64,000 nucleotides of DNA, taken from Albimonas donghaensis (GTDB lineage Bacteria; Pseudomonadota; Alphaproteobacteria; Rhodobacterales; Rhodobacteraceae). The stretch lies in the NCBI RefSeq assembly GCF_900106695.1, contig NZ_FNMZ01000003.1, forward strand, positions 434,001 through 498,000. The letters run 5' to 3'. The notes beneath the pieces were generated by a model that saw only the letters and a program-made list of their open reading frames with translations, searched no databases and had not been told where the DNA came from. Position numbers and translations under genes: made by a program. This document shows positions 1 through 8,992 of this stretch, one piece after another; position 1 is the first letter of the stretch, and each line of letters starts with the position of its first letter.

Positions 1-198
1 TCGAGGGCGAACCCTGGAAAGGGGGTCCGGCGGCGCGCCGTTTTCGCCGGGCATCATCGGCGCCCTCGCCGCCAACGCAACGCCCGGCGCCCGGAATTCG
101 CGTCGCCGCCCGCCCCGGCGCCGCCGGGCGCCCCGGGCGACAGGCCGCGCGGGCGCCCGGGCGCGGTTCGCGAGCGGGTGGTCGCGCGGCCCTCGGGG

Positions 199-1098
199 TC
201 AGGCCTCGGCGCCTCGCCCGCCCTTGCGCCCGGACCGTCGCGGCTCGTCCGCCACGCCGGCCGGATCGGCGTCGCGCAGCAGCCGCGCTTCTCCCGACAG
301 GCACAGGAACCGCCGCCCGCGCAGCCGTCCGACCAGGGTCAGCCCCACCTGCCGCGCGATCTCCACCCCCCAGGCCGTGAACCCGGAGCGCGAGGCCAGC
401 GCCGGCGCCCCGATCAGCGCGCATTTGATCACCATCTCCGAGGTCAGCCGCCCGGTGGTGTAGATCAGCTTGTCCGACGCGTCCTCGCCCCGCAGCCGCA
501 GCCAGCCGGCGATCTTGTCCACCGCGTTGTGGCGGCCGACATCCTCCATGTAGACCAGCGGCTCGGCCCCCCTGCACAGCACCGTGCCGTGGATCGCGCC
601 GGCCTCCAGGTAGAGGCTGGGCATCTGGTTGATGGCCTTCGACAGGGCGTAGAGATCCGAGGTCCGCACCTCCAGCTCCGGCAGGACCAGGCCGTCCAAC
701 CCCTCCATCATGTCGCCGAAAACCGTGCCCACCGCGCAGCCCGAGGTGCGGGTGCGCCGCGCCAGCTTGTCCTCGTAGTCGGTTTCGCGCGCGGTGCGGA
801 CCACGACCACTTCCAGGTCGTCGTCATGCTCCACGGCCGTGATCACATCGTCCGGGCGCAGCATCCCCTGGTTGGCGAGATAGCCGACCGCCAGGCATTC
901 CGGGTGGTCGCCGATGGTCATCACCGTCACGATCTCGCGGCCGTTGAGCCAGAGCGTCAGGGGACGTTCCTCGATCACCCGCGTCGCGCGAGGGGCGCCG
1001 GTTTCGTCGAACCCCTCGACCTCGCGGGTCAGGCCGGGCGCGTGCGGGTCGGGGAGGATGCGGGCGGGCGGGCGAAGCATCGCCGGCGCTGGGGTCAT
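199..1098 (-). CDS. fdhD: FdhD, formate dehydrogenase accessory sulfurtransferase
   Basis: FdhD carries sulfur from the cysteine desulfurase IscS to the molybdenum/bis-MGD cofactor and is needed for active formate dehydrogenase; it is cytoplasmic. The 299-aa product has the family blocks: GDHPECLAVGYL near residue 63, TSGCAVGTV at 119-127, AGAIHGTVLC, EDVGRHNAVDKIAGW, and TTGRLTSEMVIK. Of the paired cysteines of the enterobacterial loop (CxxC) only the first is present, Cys121; the second position is Gly124. The gene stands alone on the minus strand, divergent from azlC with about 50 nt between starts. No formate dehydrogenase genes lie in the window. Family assignment is firm; the effect of the missing cysteine is unknown. 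Confidence 0.95.
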   Translation of the reverse strand: MTPAPAMLRPPARILPDPHAPGLTREVEGFDETGAPRATRVIEERPLTLWLNGREIVTVMTIGDHPECLAVGYLANQGMLRPDDVITAVEHDDDLEVVVVRTARETDYEDKLARRTRTSGCAVGTVFGDMMEGLDGLVLPELEVRTSDLYALSKAINQMPSLYLEAGAIHGTVLCRGAEPLVYMEDVGRHNAVDKIAGWLRLRGEDASDKLIYTTGRLTSEMVIKCALIGAPALASRSGFTAWGVEIARQVGLTLVGRLRGRRFLCLSGEARLLRDADPAGVADEPRRSGRKGGRGAEA

Positions 1099-1149
1099 GG
1101 GTCACAATCCGTGATTTGCGCGGAGAGGCGGGATAGGTAAGCTTTGCTG

Positions 1150-1962
1150 ATGAAAGATCTCCCCCCCGACCCGAGCATGAGCGCGGCCGAGCCGGTCCGC
1201 AACCCGTCCGCATCGCCGTTCCGCGGGGACGGCGAATTCCTGCGCGGCTTCCGCTCCGGCGCGCTGGCGGGCATCCCCTTCATGGTGGTGGTGTGGCCCT
1301 TCGGCCTGCTGTTCGGGGTGGTGGCGACGGCGGCCGGCATGGACCTGACCGGGATCATGGTGCTGACCAGCTTCGTGATCGCGGGCGCGTCGCAATTCGT
1401 GCTGATCGAGCTGATTTCCGACGGCGCGCCGGTCATCGTGGCGATCCTGGCGGCGCTGGCGGTGAATCTGCGGCTGGCGATGTATTCCGCGTCGCTCGCG
1501 CCCTACTTCACCGGGACGTCGAGCTGGGTGCGGGCGATCGCGGGCTATTTCGTGGTCGACCAGGTCTATGGGCTGGCGCTGCGGCGCTACCAGGACCGGC
1601 CGGAGGAAAGCCGGGCCCGACGCATCGGCTATTATTTCGGGTCCGGCGCCCCGATCCTGCCGAGCTGGATCGCGGGCACGGCCGTGGGCGCGTTGGCGGG
1701 CTCGGCGATTCCGGCGAGCCTGCCGATCGACTTCGCGCCGCCGCTGACCTTCTTCGCGCTGGCCGCGCCGATGATCCGGGGCGTGCCGAATCTCTGCGCG
1801 GCGGCGGTGGCGGTGACGGCGGCGCTGCTGCTGGCGGAGTTGCCGTGGTCGCTTGGGCTGCTGGCCGCCTCGGGACTGGGCATGGGGACCGGCGCGGCGG
1901 TCGAGATCGCGCTGGCCCGGCGGGCGGCGGCGCGTGCGGACGCGGGGGGGGCGGCGCGATGA
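1150..1962 (+). CDS. azlC: AzlC-family branched-chain amino acid exporter, large subunit
   Basis: AzlC and AzlD together form an inner-membrane exporter of branched-chain amino acids and analogues. The product (about 270 aa) begins with a short polar leader and then a family-typical segment (FLRGFRSGALAGIPFMVVV), followed by hydrophobic helices to the C terminus. The block ASQFVLIELI is typical of AzlC. ATG 1150 is chosen because AGGTAAG lies about 10 nt upstream; a TTG at 1144 and an ATG at 1177 in the same frame are alternatives. The stop overlaps the azlD start (ATGA), so the two are translationally coupled. Confidence 0.9.
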   Translation: MKDLPPDPSMSAAEPVRNPSASPFRGDGEFLRGFRSGALAGIPFMVVVWPFGLLFGVVATAAGMDLTGIMVLTSFVIAGASQFVLIELISDGAPVIVAILAALAVNLRLAMYSASLAPYFTGTSSWVRAIAGYFVVDQVYGLALRRYQDRPEESRARRIGYYFGSGAPILPSWIAGTAVGALAGSAIPASLPIDFAPPLTFFALAAPMIRGVPNLCAAAVAVTAALLLAELPWSLGLLAASGLGMGTGAAVEIALARRAAARADAGGAAR

Positions 1963-2288
1963 CCGGGATTTCGGACGTCACCGCCTGGGCGGCGATCATC
2001 ACGCTGGGCTTCGGCACCTATTTCGTGCGCGCGTCCTTCCTGCTGCTGGCGGGCGGGCGCGAGTTTCCGACCTGGGCGATGCGCCTGCTGCGCTATGTGC
2101 CGGTGACGGTGCTGCCGGCGCTGGCCGCGCCGATGGCGATGTGGCCCCGCGCGCTGGAGGGGGAGACCGATCCCGCCCGAATCGCCGGCGCCGCGGTCAC
2201 GATCGCGGTGGGCATCCTCACCCGGTCCCTGCTGGGCGCCATCGTCGCGGGGCTGGCGACTTTCCTGGCCCTCGGCGCGCTGTTCTGA
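1959..2288 (+). CDS. azlD: AzlD-family branched-chain amino acid exporter, small subunit
   Basis: Small membrane partner of AzlC, 109 aa with three to four hydrophobic helices. It contains TYFVRASFLLL near the N terminus and RYVPVTVLPALAAP in the middle, both typical of AzlD. The ATG overlaps the azlC stop in an ATGA, as is usual for this pair. The stop codon sits in the loop of a 12-bp hairpin shared with the convergent mscL end. Operon of two genes. Confidence 0.9.
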   Translation: MTGISDVTAWAAIITLGFGTYFVRASFLLLAGGREFPTWAMRLLRYVPVTVLPALAAPMAMWPRALEGETDPARIAGAAVTIAVGILTRSLLGAIVAGLATFLALGALF

Positions 2289-2300
2289 GCGCGCCGAGGG
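2269..2300. terminator. Perfect 12-bp hairpin between convergent azlD and mscL
   Basis: The arms 2269-2280 (CCCTCGGCGCGC) and 2289-2300 (GCGCGCCGAGGG) are exactly complementary, with an 8-nt loop holding the azlD stop codon. It has no T-run on either side, so it would be an unusual intrinsic terminator or an mRNA 3'-end stabiliser. Its place between two convergent stops fits a bidirectional transcript end. Confidence 0.55.
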
Positions 2301-2312
2301 GCTGCGGGCCGC

Positions 2313-2750
2313 TCAGACGGGCCGATTCTTCAGCAGGTCGCGGATCTCGCCCAGCAACTGGATGTCGGCGGGAGGGGCGGCCGGGGCGTCCTCGGCCGGC
2401 GGCTCGGTCGGCGGTTCGACGCTGCGGCGCAGGGTGTTGACGCCGCGCACGACGAAGAAAAGCACCCAGGCGACGATCACGAAAGCGATGATGGCGTTGA
2501 TGAAAACGCCGTAGGTGACGACGGCGAGCCCGGCCTCCTTCGCCTCGGCCAGGTTGGTGATCTCCTCGCCCGAGAGGTTGATGTAGAGGCCGGAGAAATC
2601 GACCCCTCCGGTGAACAGGCCGATGATCGGGTTGACGATGTCGTCGACGAAGCTTTTCACGATGGTGGTGAAGGCGGCGCCGATGACGATGCCGACGCCC
2701 ATGTCGACGACATTGCCCTTTACGGCGAATTCCTTGAATTCCTTGAACAC
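2313..2750 (-). CDS. mscL: MscL, large-conductance mechanosensitive channel
   Basis: Inner-membrane homopentameric channel that opens under membrane tension and releases solutes on osmotic downshock. The 145-aa product has the N-terminal amphipathic helix (MFKEFKEFAVKGNVVDMGVG), TM1 with GIVIGAAFTTIVKSFVDDIVNPIIG, a short periplasmic loop, TM2 (INAIIAFVIVAWVLFFVV) and a proline-rich C-terminal tail ending in a helix (LLGEIRDLLKN). The start is GTG with AAAGGACG about 7 nt upstream. Single gene, convergent with azlD. Confidence 0.96.
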   Translation of the reverse strand: MFKEFKEFAVKGNVVDMGVGIVIGAAFTTIVKSFVDDIVNPIIGLFTGGVDFSGLYINLSGEEITNLAEAKEAGLAVVTYGVFINAIIAFVIVAWVLFFVVRGVNTLRRSVEPPTEPPAEDAPAAPPADIQLLGEIRDLLKNRPV

Positions 2751-2958
2751 TGGAACGTCCTTTCAGAGGCTGCGCGTCCTGAGGCTAGCACCTCGGCGCA
2801 GGGCCGGACAATTCGATTCAGGGACTTACGCTTCAAGGACTGAGGGGGGAGCGGGCGCCCGACCGGCCCGCCTGCGGGTCCGTGGCGCCGCGCCCGCGTC
2901 GCGACCCGGGCGCGGGCGGCGAGGTGTCCGGCGGCGAGGGGCCGCGACGGACCCGCCG

Positions 2959-3426
2959 TCAGGCCGGGTCGCCGAGGGCGGCCGCGGCTTCCTCCGGGGT
3001 CGGCGCCCAGTTCTGGCCGGCGGCCAGCAGGCAGGCCAGGCCGTTGGGCGTGGACAGAAGGATGGTCCAGGACCCGGTGTCGCCGGAGGCGTAGACCTCC
3101 ACCACCGCGGAGCCGCGCTGCAGGCCGTAGCCGCGCCGGGTTTCGCCGTATTTCTCCGCGAGGCGGGAGACGACCTTGCCCCGGTCCCCGCACATCGAGC
3201 CGCCGGGAGCGCCCTGCGTCGGCATGGGCTCCGGCCGGCCGGCGGGGCGGCCGGGCTCCTGCGCCGAAAGCGGCGCGGGGGCGGCGAGGGCGCCGGCCAT
3301 GCAGGCCGCGCCCACAAGAGCCGAGAGCAGCCGACGCGCGCCGCCGCGCAGGGCGGGGGCGGCATGAGACGCCCGAAGGGGGCGCGGGGTCCGGGGGTCC
3401 GGGCGGGCATTGGTCACGCGTTCCAT
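2959..3426 (-). CDS. Small exported protein of unknown function
   Basis: Up to 155 aa. An Arg-rich start is followed by a hydrophobic stretch (LLSALVGAACMAGALAAPAPLSAQ, residues about 33-56) that reads as a signal peptide with cleavage near SAQ. The mature part is about 100 aa with two cysteines (GGSMCGDRGKVVSRL and NGLACLLAAGQNW) that could form one disulfide. I recall similar small periplasmic proteins in Rhodobacterales, without known function; this is from memory and not checked. The start is uncertain because no good ribosome site is visible. No operon partner: about 200 nt separate it from mscL. Confidence 0.7.
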   Translation of the reverse strand: MERVTNARPDPRTPRPLRASHAAPALRGGARRLLSALVGAACMAGALAAPAPLSAQEPGRPAGRPEPMPTQGAPGGSMCGDRGKVVSRLAEKYGETRRGYGLQRGSAVVEVYASGDTGSWTILLSTPNGLACLLAAGQNWAPTPEEAAAALGDPA

Positions 3427-3833
3427 GGCATCACCTCAAAGGGCAGGCGCCGGGCGCCGCCGGGACCCGGACCCGCCGAGCCGCCGGCCGAACCTGCCGG
3501 GCGCAGGATCTCGGGTCGGCGGATCGGCCGCGAAAGGGCGGGTTCGGCCCCCCCGACAGCCGCGAAGCGCCGCCCGGGAGCCGGTCCCGCCCATTGCGGC
3601 GGCGAGCATCAGGATGAACGCGAGGAGCGAAAATAGAGTTAACGCCGTCCTGCCCCCCTGGCCGCCCCTCTCGCCGTCCCGCCCCCCATCCCCTCAAAGG
3701 CCGCCGCGGCGCGCAATCATCGGTCTCTTGATCGCTGCGACGTGGCATGAACTTGCGCGGCCGTCCCCCGCAGGCTACCCAGCGGAAAACCTGCGCAAGC
3801 CCCCCCGAGAACCCGTCGACACCGGAGATCCCC
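3427..3833. other. Divergent intergenic region, no gene seen
   Basis: About 400 nt between the small exported protein (minus) and the malyl-CoA thioesterase gene (plus). It is mostly GC-rich with a short A/T-richer patch near 3628-3642 (AAAATAGAGTTAACG) that could belong to a promoter for either side. I see no convincing -35/-10 pair, RNA gene or repeat. The open frame running through it into the next gene lacks a ribosome site and family homology. Confidence 0.4.
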
Positions 3834-4715
3834 ATGACCGAGGCCGCCCGCCCCCGCCGTTCCGTTCTCTACATGCCGGGCGCCAAGGCCCGCGCCATCG
3901 AGAAGTCGCGCGGCCTGCCGGCCGACGCCCTGATCCTCGACCTCGAGGACGCCGTGGGCCCGACGGAGAAGGAGCTGGCCCGCGATCTCGTGGTCGGCGC
4001 GCTGAAGGAAGGCGGCTTCGGGCTGCGTGAGATCATCGTGCGGGTCAACGGGCTCGACACCGAATGGGGCGAGGCCGACATCCGCGCCGCCGCGGCGGCC
4101 GCCCCCGACGCGATCCTCGTGCCCAAGGTCGGCTCCGCCGCCGACCTGCACGCGGTGGAAAAGCTGATGGACGAGGCCGGCGCCCCCGCCACGACCCGGA
4201 TCTGGGCGATGATGGAGACCCCGATCGGCATCCTCAACGCCCGTGAGATCGCCGAGGCCACCCCGCGGCTCGCCTGTTTCGTGATGGGCACCAACGACCT
4301 GGTGAAGGAGCTCGAGGCCGCGCATACGGACGCCCGGACCGAGGTGATGACCTCGCTCGGCATGTGCCTGCTGGTGGCGCGGGCCTTCGGGCTGGCGATC
4401 CTCGACGGGGTCTACAACGCCTACCAGGACGCGGACGGCAACCGCGCCGCCTGCGCGCTGGGCAAGTCCATGGGCTTCGACGGCAAGACCCTGATCCACC
4501 CCGCGCAGCTGGAGATCGCGAACGAGGAGTTCGGCCCCTCCGAAGACGCCATCGCGCTCGCCAGGCGCCAGGTCGCGGCCTTCGAGGAGACGCGCGCCAA
4601 GGGCGAGGCGGTGGCGGTCGTGGACGGCCGCATCGTCGAGAACCTGCATGTCGAGGTCGCGCAGAAGCTGCTCGCCCAGGCCGAGGCCATCGCGAAGATG
4701 CGGGAGGCGGGCTGA
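3834..4715 (+). CDS. mcl2: CitE-like lyase, probable (3S)-malyl-CoA thioesterase (Mcl2 type)
   Basis: HpcH/HpaI-CitE superfamily protein, 293 aa. In Rhodobacter the Mcl2 branch hydrolyses (3S)-malyl-CoA to malate and CoA in the ethylmalonyl-CoA pathway. The N terminus RSVLYMPGAKARAIEKSR and LILDLEDAV match the Mcl2 branch better than Mcl1. Other blocks are RVNGLDTEWG, ILVPKVGSAAD, WAMMETPIGILNA, FVMGTNDLVKE and GKTLIHPAQLEIAN; the conserved Arg, Glu and Asp that bind CoA-ester and Mg2+ are in place. ATG 3834 is preferred over upstream in-frame starts because GGAGAT lies 4-9 nt upstream and homology begins here. A citrate-lyase-beta-like role on another acyl-CoA cannot be excluded. Confidence 0.85.
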   Translation: MTEAARPRRSVLYMPGAKARAIEKSRGLPADALILDLEDAVGPTEKELARDLVVGALKEGGFGLREIIVRVNGLDTEWGEADIRAAAAAAPDAILVPKVGSAADLHAVEKLMDEAGAPATTRIWAMMETPIGILNAREIAEATPRLACFVMGTNDLVKELEAAHTDARTEVMTSLGMCLLVARAFGLAILDGVYNAYQDADGNRAACALGKSMGFDGKTLIHPAQLEIANEEFGPSEDAIALARRQVAAFEETRAKGEAVAVVDGRIVENLHVEVAQKLLAQAEAIAKMREAG

Positions 4716-4846
4716 GGCCGGCTCCGGGTCCGGCCCGCGCCGCGGCCGGACCCGCGAACACCCGGCCCGGCCCGGCTTCGCCCCGCGAAATCGGCCGGAA
4801 ACGGCCGGATCGGGCGCCTTCCCTAGGGTCCGTCTTGCTCCCGATC

Positions 4847-4871
4847 TTACGCATGTTACCTATAACGTAAC
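4847..4871. promoter_or_regulatory. Candidate operator with overlapping -10 upstream of the acyl-CoA ligase
   Basis: An A/T-rich island in GC-rich DNA carries nested inverted half-sites: TTACG (4847-4851) with CGTAA (4866-4870), and GTTAC (4855-4859) with GTAAC (4867-4871). TATAAC at 4861-4866 is a good -10 element; the best -35 match, TTGCTC at 4835, is 20 nt away, a long spacer of the kind activator-dependent promoters have. It is about 80 nt before the ligase start. The regulator is not identified. Confidence 0.4.
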
Positions 4872-4948
4872 CGCCATAGGGAACCCGCGCCGACCGTCGC
4901 CGACGGCCACGGCAACGGCGCGCGGAAAGACGTCAGGGAGGACGCCGA

Positions 4949-6583
<1,635 letters not shown>

Positions 6584-6596
6584 CCGATTCGCCTCC

Positions 6597-6625
6597 TCCC
6601 CCCGGGCCTTCGGGTCCGGGGGGGA
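6597..6625 (+). terminator. UUCG-capped hairpin after the acyl-CoA ligase
   Basis: Starting 14 nt after the stop, a C-run (6598-6603) pairs with a G-run (6619-6624) and continues through GGGCC/GGTCC with one bulge, closed by a CC-TTCG-GG tetraloop, an unusually stable cap. No T-run follows, so it may act with Rho or as a 3'-end stabiliser. Confidence 0.5.
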
Positions 6626-6678
6626 CCGCCCTTGAGCGCCTTCGCGGGCGATTGCCCCAGAATGGGCCGCCCGCGTTA

Positions 6679-6696
6679 TTGTGAGCTTTGTCACAA
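6679..6696. promoter_or_regulatory. Perfect CRP-type palindrome
   Basis: TTGTGA-GCTTTG-TCACAA is an exact dyad matching the CRP consensus TGTGA-N6-TCACA. A TTGACG hexamer begins 4 nt downstream (6701-6706), so the factor could overlap or sit next to a -35 element, but no -10 is seen at the right distance. The site is 175 nt before the DUF898 gene. Which CRP/FNR-family protein would bind is unknown. Confidence 0.5.
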
Positions 6697-6870
6697 GTCC
6701 TTGACGCCACGGCGTTTCCGGCTGGCGGAGCGCGGCTTCGCGCTGTGGCGGGCCGCGGGCGCCGTCGCGGCGCCTCTTCGCGCCCGGTTAATATTCTTTA
6801 CCGGAAGGGGAAGTGATACGTTTCCGGATCGGTGCGTGCGGACCTTCCCGCGCGGGGCGTAGGGATTCAC

Positions 6871-8796
6871 ATGGCGCGTAAACGGACGAGGAAGGACCCG
6901 GAGCCGATCGCCGATCTGTTCGGCGACGTGGTTCAGGACCGTCCGTCGTTCCTCTATTCGCTGGACGAGGGCGCAGGCGACGCGCCGATGTCGCTCAACC
7001 ACGCCCAGGCGCATCCGCCGCCGCCCGCCAACAAAAACGCCGATGCGGCGGACGCGGCCGGAAAGCCGCCGGCGGCCGAGCGCGACGCCGCCTCCGCGCC
7101 CCGGCCCGAAGAGGGCGCGCGCAAGCGGCTCTCCCCCTTCGGACGCAGCCCGGCGGAGACCGGTCCGCGGACCGAGCCCGACCTGTCCGCAGCTCCGGCG
7201 CCGCGGCCCGCGCCACAGGCGCCGCCGCCCGGGTCGCCCAACGCCATCCCCAGCCCCGCCGCCCGCGCCGCCCAGGCGGCCCGCGCGGAGGAGAACGACG
7301 TCGTCGCCACCATCCGCGGCGACGACGCGTTCTCCCACGCCGCGATCCAGCACGCCGAGCGCCTGCGCCGCGCCCGCGCAGCCCGGGCCGCGGCGGAATC
7401 CGGGCTCTCCGCGCTCCCGCGTGAGGCGCTGCCGGAATACAAGGACGACAAGGGGCTGCTCTCGGCGGTCACGGTCACTCACGGCGCGATCTCCGTGCTG
7501 ACGCTGGGGCTCTACCGGTTCTGGATGAAGACCCAGACCCGCCGCATTCTCTGGGCGCATACCGAGGTCGACGGCGCCCGGCTTGAATACACCGGCCGCG
7601 GGTCGGAGCTGTTCGTCGGCTTCGCCATCGCCATGGCCTGCCTCGCGGTGGTGTTCGGGGCCGTGGGGTTCGGCGGCGCCTTCCTCGGCCTGTCGCTGCT
7701 GGGCGGCGGCGCCGCGGGGATCGGCGGCTGGGCGATGACGGCGGGGGTCGCTCTGCTGCTGCTGTCGCCGCTGATGCAATACGCGGCCTTCCGCGGGCGG
7801 CGTTACCGGCTGGCGCGCACGCGGTGGAAGAACATCCGCTTCGGCATGGAGGGCTCGGGCTGGTCGGTGGCCGGCCTGTGGCTGGTCTGGGCGCCGGTGG
7901 TGGCGGCCACGGCGGGGCTGGCCTGGCCCATCTGGCGCTGGATGCGCGAAGCGCGGATGTCGCGCGCCATGCGCTGGGGCGACGCCGCGTTCGAATTCCA
8001 CGGCCGGCCCTGGCCGCTGCTGGTCAACTGGCTGCCGTTCTGGACGCTGGCCGGCGGGATCGCGGCGGTGGCGGCCTCGTCCGAACTGCGCGAGCTCCTG
8101 AGGCTCGACGACCCCGCGGCGCTGCTGCTGGCCTACGGGCCGCTGGCCATCGTGGCGACCGCGCTGCTGCTGGTGCTGGGGCTGGCGCTGGCCTGGGCGA
8201 ACTACCGCGCCGCAGAGACGCGGCTGTTCATGAACGCCCGCAGCCTGGCCGGCGCCCGCATCCGCTGCACCTTCTCCATGTGGCACATCGTGGACGCCTA
8301 CATGGCGGTCTCGCGCCGCAATTTCTGGCCGGGACTCGCCGTCTACGTGATGATCTTCGCGGTGACCTCGATCCCCATGGTCGCCGCCTCGCGCGTCGAG
8401 ATGGAGAACCCCGCGGCGGGGAGCATCATGGAGCAGGTGGACCTCAAGGGGCTGGAGGAGCTGCGCGCCGACCATCTGCTGAGCCTCGATCTCACGGCCT
8501 TTCCGGCGTTGCAGGGGCCGGCGCTGAACGCGGTGGCGGACAGCCTGTTCGAGGGCTTCCACACCTGGCGCGCGCAGGGGCTGGCGATGATGGCCATGGC
8601 CACCGACTATTTCCTGTCGGCGACCTTCATGCTGTGGCTGTGGACCTATGTCTTCGTGCGGCGACGGCATGAGCATCTGTGCGACTCGATCACCGTTCAG
8701 GACGTCAACCGGCTGGAGCCGGTGCGCCAGCGCGCGGCCGATCGCGAGGCGGCGGGCGAAGGGCTGGACGACGCCTTCGACCTCGGCCTGTTCTGA
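6871..8796 (+). CDS. DUF898 (YjgN-like) multi-pass membrane protein with long disordered N terminus
   Basis: 641 aa. The first 190 or so residues are charged, Pro/Ala-rich and probably disordered. The DUF898 part starts near residue 190: YKDDKGLL, then TLGLYRFWMKTQTRR and the AHTEVDGARLEYTGRG block (family pattern: RFWxxTxxRRYFxxNTxxDGxxFxYxG). Eight or more hydrophobic segments follow, ending in LWLWTYVFVRRRHEHL. The function of DUF898 is not known. ATG 6871 is chosen because AGGGA precedes it. It is followed 196 nt later by an M48 protease, a pairing I recall from many proteobacteria and which suggests a joint membrane role. Confidence 0.85.
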   Translation: MARKRTRKDPEPIADLFGDVVQDRPSFLYSLDEGAGDAPMSLNHAQAHPPPPANKNADAADAAGKPPAAERDAASAPRPEEGARKRLSPFGRSPAETGPRTEPDLSAAPAPRPAPQAPPPGSPNAIPSPAARAAQAARAEENDVVATIRGDDAFSHAAIQHAERLRRARAARAAAESGLSALPREALPEYKDDKGLLSAVTVTHGAISVLTLGLYRFWMKTQTRRILWAHTEVDGARLEYTGRGSELFVGFAIAMACLAVVFGAVGFGGAFLGLSLLGGGAAGIGGWAMTAGVALLLLSPLMQYAAFRGRRYRLARTRWKNIRFGMEGSGWSVAGLWLVWAPVVAATAGLAWPIWRWMREARMSRAMRWGDAAFEFHGRPWPLLVNWLPFWTLAGGIAAVAASSELRELLRLDDPAALLLAYGPLAIVATALLLVLGLALAWANYRAAETRLFMNARSLAGARIRCTFSMWHIVDAYMAVSRRNFWPGLAVYVMIFAVTSIPMVAASRVEMENPAAGSIMEQVDLKGLEELRADHLLSLDLTAFPALQGPALNAVADSLFEGFHTWRAQGLAMMAMATDYFLSATFMLWLWTYVFVRRRHEHLCDSITVQDVNRLEPVRQRAADREAAGEGLDDAFDLGLF

Positions 8797-8809
8797 CGCC
8801 GCGGCGCCC

Positions 8810-8841
8810 GTTTCCCCCCGTTCCCCCCCCGTTCCCCCCCC
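8810..8841 (+). repeat. Poly-C tandem repeat (GTTCCCCCCC units)
   Basis: Three consecutive units of 10, 11 and 11 nt, each G-TT(T)-followed by 6-8 C, directly after the DUF898 stop. Such C-runs slip easily in replication, so the length may vary between strains. No coding role. Confidence 0.6.
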
Positions 8842-8992
8842 GCTTTCCACCCCGACCCGCGGCGTCCCGCCCGCCGGAAGCCTGCGCCGCAGGGCTCGTC
8901 CCCGCCCGGCGGATCGCCTATGTAGGGCCGGCCCGCGCCCGGGAAGACGGCCCCGCCAGGGGGCCGCGCCGGGGCGGTCAGGACGAGGACCC

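Noticed and set aside
1-198. A partial gene at the left edge
   Set aside because: No frame has recognisable homology and composition is uninformative; left unannotated.
4847-4871. LiuR- or FadR-specific operator
   Set aside because: The half-sites recall such motifs but do not match a consensus well enough to name the regulator.
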